Source of the DNA: an uncultured Clostridia bacterium
GTDB lineage: Bacteria; Bacillota; Clostridia; Monoglobales; Monoglobaceae
Length of the DNA stretch: 56,781 nt
Assembly: GCA_934463175.1 (NCBI GenBank)
Contig: CAKSIW010000006.1
Coordinates: forward strand, 1 to 56,781
Direction of reading: 5' to 3'
The position numbers and the translations under genes were made by a program. The notes below the pieces were generated by a model. It ran no database searches, was not told the origin of the DNA, and saw only the letters and a list, made by a program, of their open reading frames with translations. This document shows, piece after piece, positions 41,233-49,910 of this stretch (its first letter is position 1; each line of letters starts with the position of its first letter).

Positions 41233-42198
41233 ATGAAGAATTTAAAGGCTGTGCTTGCTGCCGTGCTGATTCTGACGGTCATCGGCGGACTGTGGTATAA
41301 AAACCGCAGCGCGGAGGGGTCGGAATGTGAAAAAACGGAATTTCTGTTTGACACCGAATGCACGGTCAGGGCATACGGAAAGCGTGCGGAAGAGGCGGTG
41401 GACGCGGTTTTTTCGGAGCTTGCCAATCTGGACGGAATAACCGATATGTATGATTCCGGATCGCAGGTGTCGCGGATTAATTCAGCCGCGGCAGGCGAGA
41501 CGGTGAGGGTTGATATGGCTGTGGTGAATATGATAAACACGGCACAGCAGATTTGTCGCGACTCGGAGGGGGCGTTTGACATAACCATGGCTCCCGTGAC
41601 GCGGCTTTGGAAATTTGACGGGGGTGAGCCGTCCGTTCCCGATCCGTCGGCGGTCAGAGACGCGCTTGCGGCGGTCGGCTCGGAAAACTTTTCGGTTGAC
41701 CTCAAGGCTTGCACGGTGACAAAGCTTGCGGAGGGCGCGGCAATTGACCTTGGCGGCGTTGTCAAGGGCTATGCTGCGGATAAGGCGGCGGATATTCTGA
41801 AAAGCTTTGAGGTGGACGGCGCGCTTGCGGATTTGGGCGGAAATGTCATGTGCGTCGGGAAAAATCCGAAAACCAAGAACGGAAAATGGCGGATCGGTCT
41901 GCAAAAGCCGTTTGCCCCGACGGGTGAATATGACAGGGTGATTGAGCTTTCATCGGGTGCGGCTGTGACAAGCGGAACATATCAGCGCAGCTTTGAGCTT
42001 GAGGGGCGGCTCTATCATCACATTCTGAACCCCGAAAACGGCTATCCGTCCGCGCAGAGCTATGATGGCGTGACCGTTGCGGCGGAGCGTGCGCTTCTTG
42101 CGGACTGCCTTTCAACCGCGTGCTTTGTGCTTGGGGAGAAAAAAGGAAGAGAGCTTGCGGAAAAATACGGCGCGGAGATATATTACGTTTTTAAATGA
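41233..42198 (+). CDS. apbE: FAD:protein FMN transferase ApbE
   Basis: The 321-residue protein starts with a membrane anchor/signal segment (about 4-22). It carries ApbE motifs: TMY-like ITDMYDSGSQVSRIN (about 72), DITMAPVTRLWKF (about 118), the DLGGVVKGYAADKAAD block (about 176-191), DLGGNVM (about 206) and VTSGTYQRSF (about 247). ApbE attaches FMN to Thr/Ser residues of extracytoplasmic proteins such as Rnf or Nqr subunits; no such target is in the window. ATG 41233 is favoured over the GTG at 41212, which lies before the ribosome site. Confidence 0.92.
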   Translation: MKNLKAVLAAVLILTVIGGLWYKNRSAEGSECEKTEFLFDTECTVRAYGKRAEEAVDAVFSELANLDGITDMYDSGSQVSRINSAAAGETVRVDMAVVNMINTAQQICRDSEGAFDITMAPVTRLWKFDGGEPSVPDPSAVRDALAAVGSENFSVDLKACTVTKLAEGAAIDLGGVVKGYAADKAADILKSFEVDGALADLGGNVMCVGKNPKTKNGKWRIGLQKPFAPTGEYDRVIELSSGAAVTSGTYQRSFELEGRLYHHILNPENGYPSAQSYDGVTVAAERALLADCLSTACFVLGEKKGRELAEKYGAEIYYVFK

Positions 42199-42246
42199 GC
42201 CCGTGTTAAGTTTTTGTAAATTTTTAGTTAAAACTGAAGTTTTCGG

Positions 42247-42275
42247 TTGACAATCGGTGCGGCACGGGGTAAAAT
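42247..42275 (+). promoter_or_regulatory. Sigma-A promoter of the small export protein gene
   Basis: Perfect TTGACA (42247-42252), 17-base spacer, TAAAAT (42270-42275), 77 bases before the ATG at 42352. Confidence 0.75.
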
Positions 42276-42351
42276 AAAGTGATATATTTTTGCATTCGGG
42301 GGCTTTGGGAGAAGAGAGCCGAATGCGTGAATTTTTTGCAAGGAGAAATTT

Positions 42352-42831
42352 ATGGAGCTTTTATTTGATTCGATGCTCGGGAAAACGGTTATGACGTTTT
42401 TCATATCCATGATTCCCGTGCTGGAACTGAGAGGTGCAATTCCGATTGCAACCGCAAACGGAGTTGATTTGTGGCTTGCAATTGTCGTCTCGGTCATCGG
42501 GAACATGGTTCCCGTACCGTTTATTATTGTTTTCATCAGGAAAATTTTTGAGTGGCTCAGGGCAAAGAATGAGCGGCTTGACGCGCTTGTGACGCATTTT
42601 GAGAAAAAGGCGGACAAGCATTCCGCGGCAGTCAACAAATATAAATTCTGGGGTCTTTTCATTCTTGTTGCAATACCGCTTCCCGGAACGGGTGCATGGA
42701 CGGGTGCGCTGGTTGCCGCAATGCTTGACATGCGCCTGAAAAATGCCGTGCCTGCGATTTTTCTCGGTGTTGCTGCAGCAGGACTGATTGTGGCGTTTTT
42801 CACATACGGCGTGGCGTCGGTGTTTTTTTGA
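42352..42831 (+). CDS. Small multidrug export family membrane protein (COG2426)
   Basis: The 159-residue protein has four to five membrane helices and the conserved N-terminal SMIPVLELRGAIPIA (about 19-33) plus the re-entrant LVAIPLPGTGAWTGALVA (about 105-122), both typical of the Sm_multidrug_ex family. The drug-export label is historical; the real substrate is unknown. AAGGAG precedes the ATG. It lies 15 bases before the PAP2 phosphatase gene, so the two form one unit. Confidence 0.88.
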   Translation: MELLFDSMLGKTVMTFFISMIPVLELRGAIPIATANGVDLWLAIVVSVIGNMVPVPFIIVFIRKIFEWLRAKNERLDALVTHFEKKADKHSAAVNKYKFWGLFILVAIPLPGTGAWTGALVAAMLDMRLKNAVPAIFLGVAAAGLIVAFFTYGVASVFF

Positions 42832-42846
42832 GAACGGGGGCGGAAT

Positions 42847-43392
42847 ATGCTGTTTGGAACTGAGGGCGCGGAGCTTGCCGTGCTGGATTTCATACAAAGT
42901 GTTTTTAAATGCGGATTTTGTGACAGACTGATGACTGCGGCATCGGCACTCGGCAACAACGGAGGCTTGTGGATTGCGGTGTCTGCCGCGCTGCTCTGCA
43001 CGAAAAAATATAGAAGATGCGGTGCGGTCATGGCACTCGGCTTGCTCATCGGGCTGTTTGTGTTTGTCCTCGGCGTGAAAAATCTTGTCATGCGCCCGAG
43101 ACCGTTCATGCTTAATGAAGCCGCGCCGACGATAATTGCAAAGCCGACCGATTTTTCCTTTCCGTCGGGACACACTCTGACGGCATTCAGCTCGGCGTTC
43201 ATTCTTTTTGCACGGAGCAGGCGGCTCGGGACTGCGGCACTTGCCGCGGCGGCTTTGATTGCGTTTTCGAGAATGTATCTTTATGTGCATTTTCCGACAG
43301 ACATTCTCGGAGGAATCGCCTTTGCGGCATTGATTTTTTTTGCGCTGAGAGGGCTTTTGATGAAAACGGAGAAATCGGAGCAAAACACTTGA
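42847..43392 (+). CDS. PAP2-family membrane phosphatase
   Basis: The 181-residue protein has the three acid-phosphatase motifs: KNLVMRPRP (about 78-86), PSGH (about 106-109) and SRMYLYVHFPTD (about 143-154), set among five or six membrane helices. Family members dephosphorylate undecaprenyl diphosphate or phosphatidic/phosphatidylglycerol phosphates at the outer face of the membrane. Its stop codon overlaps the -35 box of the next gene. Confidence 0.92.
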   Translation: MLFGTEGAELAVLDFIQSVFKCGFCDRLMTAASALGNNGGLWIAVSAALLCTKKYRRCGAVMALGLLIGLFVFVLGVKNLVMRPRPFMLNEAAPTIIAKPTDFSFPSGHTLTAFSSAFILFARSRRLGTAALAAAALIAFSRMYLYVHFPTDILGGIAFAALIFFALRGLLMKTEKSEQNT

Positions 43393-43418
43393 CAGACACT
43401 GCTGCTCCATGGTAAAAT
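43389..43418 (+). promoter_or_regulatory. Sigma-A promoter of the TM2 gene
   Basis: TTGACA (43389-43394) overlaps the PAP2 stop; after 18 bases comes TAAAAT (43413-43418), 51 bases before ATG 43470. Confidence 0.7.
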
Positions 43419-43469
43419 ATTGCTGAGGGCATTTGAAAAATGTCAAATTATATTGTGGGGTGGAAAGTT

Positions 43470-43805
43470 ATGGATCAACAAAAACTGGACATGTTCATCA
43501 TGTCAAATCAAAAGTATTTTCCTGCGGAGAAAATCATGTATCTGAAGGATAAGCTCAAAAGCATGGACGATGAGAAGTTTTCGGTTATTTCGACAATTGA
43601 GCTGAAGGACCCGACAACAATTCTCCTTGTGTCAATTTTCCTCGGCGGTCTTGGAATCGACAGATTCATGATCGGCGACACAGGAATGGGCATTCTCAAA
43701 CTTTTGACCGCGGGTGTCTGCGGAATTATGACAATCGTTGACTGGTTCACGATTTCAAAGAAAACAAAGGATTTGAACTTTAACAATGTCATGGCGCTCA
43801 TTTAA
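43470..43805 (+). CDS. TM2-domain membrane protein
   Basis: The 111-residue protein has a soluble N-terminal half (about 1-48) and a C-terminal TM2 domain: two helices with LGGLGIDRFMIGDTGMGILKLLTAG between them (about 58-84) and a closing IMTIVDWFTI. The length and DRF-like motif fit the family, whose function is unknown. ATG 43470 is preferred because it follows GTGGAAAG; a frame-extended ATG at 43440 is possible. Its end overlaps the DUF2752 gene by 20 bases. Confidence 0.85.
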   Translation: MDQQKLDMFIMSNQKYFPAEKIMYLKDKLKSMDDEKFSVISTIELKDPTTILLVSIFLGGLGIDRFMIGDTGMGILKLLTAGVCGIMTIVDWFTISKKTKDLNFNNVMALI

Positions 43806-44139
43806 AGGCGAAATTACGGTTTTGCTGCTGTGTGCCGCAGCGGTCTGCGTTTTCAAAGCACTCGGAATCAACTGCCTTGTGCGGAGAATCACAGGGTTCC
43901 CGTGTCCTGCGTGCGGAATGACACGCGCGGTTTTGGTTTTGCTCCGCGGAGACATTTCGGGGTATGCTGCGAACAATGCAATGGCAGCTCCCGTGGCGGC
44001 TGTGTTTTGCGGTGAGCTTTTCATAAAGGCTTTCGGGAAACATAAAAATTGGGTGCATATATGCACCGCAGCGGTTCTGACCGTGAATCTTGTTTATTAT
44101 ATCTACAGAGTTCTGACATTATCAATGCCTTCCGCATGA
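43786..44139 (+). CDS. DUF2752 membrane protein
   Basis: The 117-residue protein has three hydrophobic helices and the family hallmark GFPCPACGMTRAVLVLLRGD (about 37-56) with its conserved cysteines. Function is unknown. DUF2752 and TM2 genes are often adjacent in clostridia, and here they overlap by 20 bases. Its stop codon is inside the loop of the terminator that follows. Confidence 0.88.
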   Translation: MSWRSFKGEITVLLLCAAAVCVFKALGINCLVRRITGFPCPACGMTRAVLVLLRGDISGYAANNAMAAPVAAVFCGELFIKAFGKHKNWVHICTAAVLTVNLVYYIYRVLTLSMPSA

Positions 44140-44160
44140 GCGGAAGGCATTGTCTTTTTT
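44124..44160 (+). terminator. Intrinsic terminator overlapping the DUF2752 stop
   Basis: AATGCCTTCCGC (44124-44135) pairs perfectly with GCGGAAGGCATT (44140-44151); the loop ATGA contains the stop codon and six T follow. Confidence 0.9.
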
Positions 44161-44262
44161 ATTCATTTTATTTGCTCGGTTTGCAAACTGTTCAGAGATG
44201 AGAAACCTGAACATCATGCAGCCGTGTATCAGACACACGGCATGACGGAATGTGAGGCAGCT

Positions 44263-44733
44263 TGCGGTCAGCGTTTCTGCCCGAAGTCTGTGCATTTTGT
44301 CCGTGAACAGCAGCTTTCATTTTCGGTCAGCATGTTCTCGTCCGCGGTCGGTGTTTTAGCTTGCAGTCCGCACACTTTGTCCGCGGTCGGTGCATTGTTG
44401 TCTGTGGTCAGCGTTTTCACCTGCGGTCAGCACTTTCTGTATTAAGGTCTGCTCTTTTCGTCCGCGGTCGGTGTTTCTGTCCGCGGTCAGTGCTTTCTGT
44501 TTGAGGTCTGCCATTTTCGTCTGCGGTCAGCGTTTCTGCCCAAGGTCTGCGTATTTTGTCCGTGAACAGCAGCTTTCATTTTCGGTCAGCATGTTCTCGT
44601 ACGTGGTCGGTGTTTTAGCTCGCAGTCCGCACACTTTGTCAGCGGTCGGTGCATTTCTGTTTAAGGTCTGCTCGTTTTGTCCGCGGTCGGTGCGTTTTCT
44701 CTCACAGTCTGCACACTTTGTCCGCGGTGTCTG
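44263..44733. repeat. Degenerate ~20-22 bp tandem repeat array with 259-bp higher-order duplication
   Basis: The 594-base gap between DUF2752 and lrgB has no credible gene. From 44263 to the lrgB stop it is a chain of degenerate units around TGTCCGCGGTCGGTGTTTT. A stretch of about 130 bases beginning at 44264 recurs almost unchanged at 44523 (period 259). The plus strand can be read open for 260 codons over it, but the product is merely Cys/Phe/Arg-rich repeat translation. The array abuts the lrgB stop codon. Confidence 0.8.
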
Positions 44734-45411
44734 TCAGAAAAACATTGCCATGAACACCGTGGATAGACCGCAGATTCCGATTGCAATTCCGCTCATCATA
44801 CCCTCAACCTCGCCGATTTCAATTGCCTTTGAAGTGCCGAGAGCGTGGCATGATGCGCCGATTGCAAGACCTGCCGCAATTGGATTGTCAACCCTGAACC
44901 ATTTTATGAAATATGGACACATAACCGTTCCGAAAACTCCGGTGACACACACAGCGGCAACGGTGATCGGAACAATGCCTCCCATTTTTCCCGAAAGCTC
45001 GCTTGCAATTGCGGTTGTGATTGATTTTGGAAACAGGCTGAACAGCACGTCCTCGGGGAGCATAAACAGCCTGCTCATCAGAAAAACACACAAAAGCGAG
45101 GACGCCGAGCCGACAATGCAGCCGACAAGAACGGGAAGCCAGTTTTTTTTGATTGTGTCAAGCTGTCTGTAGATTGACACGGCAAGTGCCGCCGTGGCAG
45201 GTGCAAGCAGCATTGTGATGAAGTCTCCGCCGCGCATGAAGTTTTCAAGCGGAATTTTGAATGTGCAAAGCACCGCGATGATCAGGAGACTTGCAATCAG
45301 CATGGGGTTTGCAACCGGCGTGTTGATTTTTGATTTCACCTTCACCCCAATTGCATAGGTAATCAGGCAGAGGGTCACGCCGAATATCGGATTTTCTGTC
45401 AGCTCAAGCAT
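44734..45411 (-). CDS. lrgB: LrgB family membrane protein
   Basis: The 225-residue protein is a full-length LrgB/CidB-type integral membrane protein with about seven helices. It has conserved NTPVANPMLIASLL (about 30-43), PATAALAVSIYRQ (about 71), LFPKSITTAIASELSGKMGG (about 128-147) and GASCHALGTSKAIE (about 185). LrgAB proteins resemble holin/antiholin pairs and, in several bacteria, act in pyruvate or organic-acid transport. It overlaps lrgA by 8 bases. Its stop lies at the edge of the repeat array. Confidence 0.92.
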   Translation of the reverse strand: MLELTENPIFGVTLCLITYAIGVKVKSKINTPVANPMLIASLLIIAVLCTFKIPLENFMRGGDFITMLLAPATAALAVSIYRQLDTIKKNWLPVLVGCIVGSASSLLCVFLMSRLFMLPEDVLFSLFPKSITTAIASELSGKMGGIVPITVAAVCVTGVFGTVMCPYFIKWFRVDNPIAAGLAIGASCHALGTSKAIEIGEVEGMMSGIAIGICGLSTVFMAMFF

Positions 45412-45775
45412 TCTCCTTCACCGCCCTTTTCTTCATTAAAAACAGTATCAGCTTGACGGTGTATGCCGTCATAACAAACACAACCACGGTTGACAGAATA
45501 CAAATCAGCAAAAACGGAACGAGAATGCTCTTCAAAACGTCGGTATATGCGATGATTGAAACGGTTGACGGAATGAAAAGCAATGCCATGTTGTGGAGCA
45601 GAAAGTCCGAGATGTTGCTGATTTGAGATGGCTTGATGATGTGTGCCAGCATACATAAAAAAAGGATTATCAGCGCAAGCACGCTCCCGGGAAACGGAAT
45701 CGGCAGAAATTGCGAAATCACATCGCCTGCGCAGCATATCACAAACACGATTATAATTTGTTTTAACAGCTTCAA
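45404..45775 (-). CDS. lrgA: LrgA/CidA family membrane protein
   Basis: The 123-residue protein has four helices with the family motif FLPIPFPGSVLALIILFLCM (about 23-42). A HNMALLFIPSTVSII stretch (about 61-75) follows. The start is a TTG with GGAG 8 bases upstream. With lrgB it forms the usual two-gene LrgAB unit. No LytTR regulator gene is adjacent. Confidence 0.9.
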   Translation of the reverse strand: MKLLKQIIIVFVICCAGDVISQFLPIPFPGSVLALIILFLCMLAHIIKPSQISNISDFLLHNMALLFIPSTVSIIAYTDVLKSILVPFLLICILSTVVVFVMTAYTVKLILFLMKKRAVKENA

Positions 45776-45882
45776 AAAAATTCACTCCAAAAATTTCATA
45801 AATTAACATTTGCTATTGTATCACAAAAAACTCGGTTTGTAAACGAAATAATCCACAAAATAGGAAAAAATTTAAGGAGATT

Positions 45883-46197
45883 TTAATACATCACCCTGCC
45901 TGCAAGCAGATATACCGCACATAGCACGGCAAAGGCGGCAATTGCCGCGGCAAGAGAGGCAATGCGTGCCATGCCTCCGCGCTTCCTCCGACTCGGTGTG
46001 GAATTTGTAATCTTGATTCTCTCAACCTGCCTGATATAATTGTTGATGATTCTCTGCGCCTCATATGCAACGCTGTTGTTTGCACGTGCGGGCAGAGCGT
46101 CGCGCTTGTCCGATTTCAGAATGAAAATTGCCTGATCGATTGTGTCGGATTCAATGTTGTTTATAATCACAACTCTTCTTGATTTTTTGTCTGTCAT
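45883..46197 (-). CDS. Small tail-anchored membrane protein of unknown function
   Basis: The 104-residue protein has a soluble N-terminal region with VVIINNIESDTIDQAIFIL (about 10-28), a basic stretch near 65-76 and one C-terminal membrane helix (about 79-100). Such short clostridial proteins with this N-terminal pattern are common and uncharacterised. The start at ATG 46197 follows AGGCGG; longer readings enter the 3' end of the acyltransferase gene. Confidence 0.6.
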   Translation of the reverse strand: MTDKKSRRVVIINNIESDTIDQAIFILKSDKRDALPARANNSVAYEAQRIINNYIRQVERIKITNSTPSRRKRGGMARIASLAAAIAAFAVLCAVYLLAGRVMY

Positions 46198-46258
46198 AAA
46201 AATACCGCCTTTTCTGAAGGTTAACTTATAAGGAAAGTATTTCCATAACATGCGACCT

Positions 46259-47362
46259 TTATGCACCGAGAGAAATATTTTTCGGAGCGGGGGCGGATTT
46301 GCCGCCGCGAGAGAACATGCTCATAATGCATGAGTGAACCGCGTTTGCCGCCGCGGAAAGCGGCAGAAGAAGGAGGATTACCCATGCAATAATCAGAACG
46401 GAAATCCGCGGGAAATATGCAATCGGCATGAGCTGTGCCGTGCGGAAGAAAAACAGCGAGTGCAGAAACCATATGTTCATGCTGTGACGGCTCATGAGCC
46501 GCAGAAACCGCTTGGCAAGCCGCGGCAGGCATTCCGAAAGACTGCAAAGCAGAAACACAAAGACGGGTGCATATATGCAGTCAAGATTGAAAATGCCGGA
46601 AACCGTTTCGGGGAAATATGCGCGGAAATATGCAAGAATTGCCGAAAGACACGCAAGAATTGGCAGACGCGCTCTGCCGAGGGGCTGTGCCGCGCGGTCA
46701 AAAAGCCCGAACAGCCCGTATTTTGCGAAGCATATTCCCATGAGCGCGCACGGAAGCCACAGGAGATATTCCGAGGTGAGATATACGCATTTTATGACGG
46801 CAGGGTCGGTTGAGGCAATGCGGCTCACGGCAAGTCCCAGAAGAGGGGGCAGTGCTGTGAAAAGCGGCAGTGTCACGAGGGCGTGCCTGCTCATAATGCG
46901 GAAAAATAGCGGAAGAGTGAGGAGGAGGGCAAGATAGAAACGGACATACCACGCAAAGGAAACCAGTGTGTTGTCGAGCGCAAAAAGGTTTTGGACAATC
47001 AGCGAAAATGTGATGTCGGTCTTGCCGAGCATGAGGTTGACGGGTATTGCCGCGCCGAACAGAATGACGGCATAGCCGACAAGGAACGAAACACCGCGCC
47101 TGACCGATTTTCTGAAAATGCCGCCCGAGCGGTATGAAAAATACATTCCGTAGCCCGTGACAAAGGCAAAGAGGGCAACGCAGATGTGCGCAAACCGCCC
47201 GATTGCAAATTCCAGAGTATGCACTCTGAGCGGAATTCCGATATATGAGACCCCCTGCTGCCATTCGGGGAACCCGAAGAAATGGTGAAAGAGCATGAGC
47301 AGAATTGCCATGCCCTTGATATATTCTGTTTTCTCTTTTGAAAAATTAAAATTGCTGTTCAT
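46259..47362 (-). CDS. Acyltransferase-3 family membrane protein
   Basis: The 367-residue protein has about ten membrane helices and the N-terminal family signature YIKGMAILLMLFHHFFGF (about 14-31) with the conserved His pair. It resembles O-acetyltransferases that modify surface polysaccharides, but the acceptor is unknown. The C-terminal 20 residues are cytoplasmic and basic. The ATG is immediately downstream of a tandem repeat tract (47375-47530), and it is close to polysaccharide deacetylase and M23 genes, suggesting cell-envelope work. Confidence 0.85.
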   Translation of the reverse strand: MNSNFNFSKEKTEYIKGMAILLMLFHHFFGFPEWQQGVSYIGIPLRVHTLEFAIGRFAHICVALFAFVTGYGMYFSYRSGGIFRKSVRRGVSFLVGYAVILFGAAIPVNLMLGKTDITFSLIVQNLFALDNTLVSFAWYVRFYLALLLTLPLFFRIMSRHALVTLPLFTALPPLLGLAVSRIASTDPAVIKCVYLTSEYLLWLPCALMGICFAKYGLFGLFDRAAQPLGRARLPILACLSAILAYFRAYFPETVSGIFNLDCIYAPVFVFLLCSLSECLPRLAKRFLRLMSRHSMNIWFLHSLFFFRTAQLMPIAYFPRISVLIIAWVILLLLPLSAAANAVHSCIMSMFSRGGKSAPAPKNISLGA

Positions 47363-47374
47363 AAAAAATCTCCG

Positions 47375-47530
47375 TTCTGCCGTGCGGCTCTTGCCGTCAG
47401 CCGAAATGCGTCCGAATCGCCGTGTGATTTCGTTGTCAGATAAAAAGCGACCGAATTGCCGTGCGGTTTCGCTGTCAGATAAAAAAGCGACCGAATTGCC
47501 GTGCGGTTTTTGCCGTCAGCCAAAATGCGT
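47375..47530. repeat. Four ~39-40 bp tandem repeats upstream of the acyltransferase
   Basis: Units of the form CGAATTGCCGTGCGGTTTCG plus TGTCAGATAAAAAAGCGAC repeat about four times with a 39-40 base period; the outer units are more diverged. The tract lies just before the acyltransferase ATG on the minus strand and is readable there as 13-residue repeats, but no ribosome site supports a gene. Confidence 0.75.
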
Positions 47531-47600
47531 CCGTGCCGCAGCCGATGTTTCTTCCTTATCAATTGTACCATAAATGCGGTATACAGTCAATTCTTATAAT

Positions 47601-47640
47601 AAAAATAAGAAGCCGCCTGTAAAGGCGACTCCTTATTTTT
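47601..47640 (-). terminator. Terminator of the polysaccharide deacetylase operon
   Basis: AAAAATAAG (47601-47609) pairs with CTTATTTTT (47632-47640), enclosing an inner CGCCT/AGGCG stem. It may also act on the plus strand. Confidence 0.65.
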
Positions 47641-47683
47641 CGGCGAGCATACAAGCCCCGACCTAAACGCTGAATGACAGGGT

Positions 47684-48607
47684 TTACGGCTCTTTGCTGA
47701 GAATGTCAGCCGCACTTTTTGAGGGGGTGCGGAGATACCGTTTCATCATATAGAGACATTCGCCGTTGCCGCGCGACAAGTGATTCATTCCGCTCTCGCA
47801 GGAAAGCGACGCGCGGAAGCCCAAATCCTTCACGATGTCAAATGAATCGTTGCTGACGCTCCCGAAGGGGTAGGTGTAGGTTGTCGGTTCATAGCCCGTG
47901 TGTTCGCGGAACTCGGTTTGCAGCAGCCCGAGGTCGGCGGTCAGCATTTTGCGGTATTGCTCCGTGCTTTCGCCGCGCTTTTTCTTGCTGCCGTTTCTGC
48001 CCTTGTCGGTTGAATGGAGGTTATATGAATGATTTTGCAGCTCCACCGTGCCCGACTTCATCATCTCGTTCACATTGTCCCATGTGACATGTGAATATCT
48101 CGGGTTTTCATCGGGCGATTCGGTGTATAGGTCGGTGTAGTAGCCAATGATTGAAAGCACCGCGCGTGCGTTGTATTTTTTCAGAAGGGGATATGCATAG
48201 GCATAGTTGTTGAAATATCCGTCGTCAAACGACAGGACAACAGGCTTTTCGGGCAGTGCCTTGCCGTCATAGACAAAGTCAATCAAATCCTGCATCACAA
48301 CCGTGTTATATCCGTTGTCGCGCAGAAATTTCAGGTCGTTTTCAAAGCCCTCCTCCGACACGATATATTTTCCGCTTTTGCCGCTGCGGAAAATGTTGTG
48401 ATACATCAGAATCGGAACATCGACGGTCTCGGCAGCGGCAGCAGAGGGGGCGCCCTCCGCATATGCGGTTTCGGCGGCGGTCTGTGCCGTTTGTGCCGTC
48501 TGTGCTGTCGGCTCGCCGCCGTAAAGCCTGATGATTCCGACGCTTGCCGCAGTCAGAACAAACACCGCAAAATAGCAAATCAGGGTTTTCATTTTAATAA
48601 CATACAT
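47684..48607 (-). CDS. Polysaccharide deacetylase, membrane-anchored
   Basis: The roughly 302-307 residue protein has an N-terminal membrane helix and an Ala/Thr-rich linker with QTAQTAQTA repeats (about 35-60). The NodB-homology domain has VPILMYHNIF (about 64), VVLSFDDGYFNN (about 122-133, catalytic and metal Asp) and the metal histidines in NHSYNLHS (about 192-199). It would act outside the membrane on N-acetylated glycans, probably cell wall or a polysaccharide. Two in-frame ATGs (48607 and 48592) are possible; neither has ideal spacing to GGAAGGG. It follows the M23 peptidase gene. Confidence 0.87.
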   Translation of the reverse strand: MYVIKMKTLICYFAVFVLTAASVGIIRLYGGEPTAQTAQTAQTAAETAYAEGAPSAAAAETVDVPILMYHNIFRSGKSGKYIVSEEGFENDLKFLRDNGYNTVVMQDLIDFVYDGKALPEKPVVLSFDDGYFNNYAYAYPLLKKYNARAVLSIIGYYTDLYTESPDENPRYSHVTWDNVNEMMKSGTVELQNHSYNLHSTDKGRNGSKKKRGESTEQYRKMLTADLGLLQTEFREHTGYEPTTYTYPFGSVSNDSFDIVKDLGFRASLSCESGMNHLSRGNGECLYMMKRYLRTPSKSAADILSKEP

Positions 48608-48636
48608 TGTGCGCTCAAATCCCTTCCGAAGGTTTT

Positions 48637-49785
48637 CTACTCGATGTTCTCAACCGAATTTTCAAAAAAATCATATTTCCGCATATATTCGCCCGTTTCC
48701 TCGCACTTTGTGACCGCGGAGGTGTTTTGGGCGAGGAACTGCGCAATTTCATAGCAGTCAATCCAGATTTCGCCGTTCCCGTCCTTCTGCGACTCGTCAA
48801 AAATCAGCTGGATTCCCATATGCAAATGCGGCGTGTCAATGTTATTCACATTTTCGCGGCTGCTGTAGCCCGTCATGCCGAGATAGCCGATGACGTCGCC
48901 TGCCTTGACTGTCTGACCCTGTGCAAGGTCTTGGGGATATGGGTGGTTTTTGCGGAGGTGTGCATAGTAGTAGTACCGTTTGCCGTCAAAGCTGCGGATT
49001 CCGAGCCGCCAGCCGCCGTATTGATTCCAGCCGAGTGCCTCAACGCGTCCGCTTTCAATTGCAATAATCGGCGTGCCGACATTTCCCATCATGTCATGCC
49101 CCAAATGCCGCCGCTTGTAGCCGTAGGTTCTGCTCACTCCGAAATCGTCATAGTGGGAATAGCCATAGCCTCTGGCAATCGGCGAAAATGCTTTTAGTCC
49201 ATATTCCCTGACCCATTCCGCACCGCCGTTCTCTGTCGGACGTCTGACGCTGTATTCTCCGAGATATTCGCCGAGAACCGCGGAATATGCATCGTGAAAA
49301 TAGGAGTAGTATTTCATACCGCCGGTTATTTCCTCAATTGTCTCGCCGCTGCGGAGTCTGTCGGCAAGAGCGGTCAGATCCTTTTCACGGAATTTGCCGA
49401 AATCACCGCCGTATTTCACCGCCAGAACAGACAAAAGCTCAATCCAGTCAAGGTGCGGCGTCTTGTCCGCACTTTCAATGTCAAGCTTCATTGCCTTGTT
49501 CATTGCGGTTTGGGTCACACCGAAATCGACCCATTTTATGAAGCTTTTTTCGGCTGCCGTATTCTGCTGTGTGACCTCGGAGGGTCGGCTTTCGCCGGCT
49601 GCCTCGGCTGCTTTTTTCGGCACAAGCCGAGCCGCCGAGAGCGTGAGAACGGTCAGTGCCAGAAAAAGAGCCGCCGCAGTGCGGTTCAAACGGAAGGAAA
49701 CGAAAAATCCGTGCCTCAAAAAATGCGCCACCGAAAGCTTTTGTCTTTGAATTTTGGCGCAATGCCGCTGCCCGAAAATATGCAT
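48637..49785 (-). CDS. M23 family metallopeptidase, membrane-anchored
   Basis: The 382-residue protein has a basic N-terminus, one membrane helix (about 36-53) and a linker region. The C-terminal M23 LytM-like domain (about 215-345) has RRHLGHDMMG (about 225) for the first zinc His/Asp pair and TPHLHMG (about 321) for the HxH motif. It likely cleaves peptidoglycan peptides or is a spore-wall M23 protein of SpoIIQ-like style. The GGAGG is only 3-4 bases from the ATG, so a downstream start is possible. It precedes the deacetylase gene by about 30 bases. Confidence 0.85.
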   Translation of the reverse strand: MHIFGQRHCAKIQRQKLSVAHFLRHGFFVSFRLNRTAAALFLALTVLTLSAARLVPKKAAEAAGESRPSEVTQQNTAAEKSFIKWVDFGVTQTAMNKAMKLDIESADKTPHLDWIELLSVLAVKYGGDFGKFREKDLTALADRLRSGETIEEITGGMKYYSYFHDAYSAVLGEYLGEYSVRRPTENGGAEWVREYGLKAFSPIARGYGYSHYDDFGVSRTYGYKRRHLGHDMMGNVGTPIIAIESGRVEALGWNQYGGWRLGIRSFDGKRYYYYAHLRKNHPYPQDLAQGQTVKAGDVIGYLGMTGYSSRENVNNIDTPHLHMGIQLIFDESQKDGNGEIWIDCYEIAQFLAQNTSAVTKCEETGEYMRKYDFFENSVENIE

Positions 49786-49823
49786 ACACCTCCGCTGAAG
49801 TTGTAATCTGATACAAATATATG

Positions 49824-49856
49824 AAAAAAGCCTCCGAAATATGACCCTCGGAGGCT
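49824..49856 (-). terminator. Terminator of the cyclophilin operon
   Basis: AGCCTCCGA (49829-49837) pairs with TCGGAGGCT (49848-49856); on the minus strand six T follow, 55 bases after the stop of the SLH-cyclophilin gene. Confidence 0.85.
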
Positions 49857-49910
49857 TAATCTGATAGTTAGTTATTCGATATTCGTTCGCCTAAGCTTGC
49901 AGATATTAAA

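Noticed and set aside
44263..44733. CRISPR array
   Set aside because: Units are degenerate and contiguous with no constant repeat or unique spacers, and no cas genes are near.
44390..45172. 260-codon plus-strand frame through the tandem array and into lrgB antisense
   Set aside because: It is repeat translation followed by the antisense of LrgB; no ribosome site and no family pattern.
47359..47571. 70-codon minus-strand frame over the 40-bp repeats, ending at the acyltransferase start
   Set aside because: A leader peptide was considered, but there is no ribosome site and the content is pure repeat.
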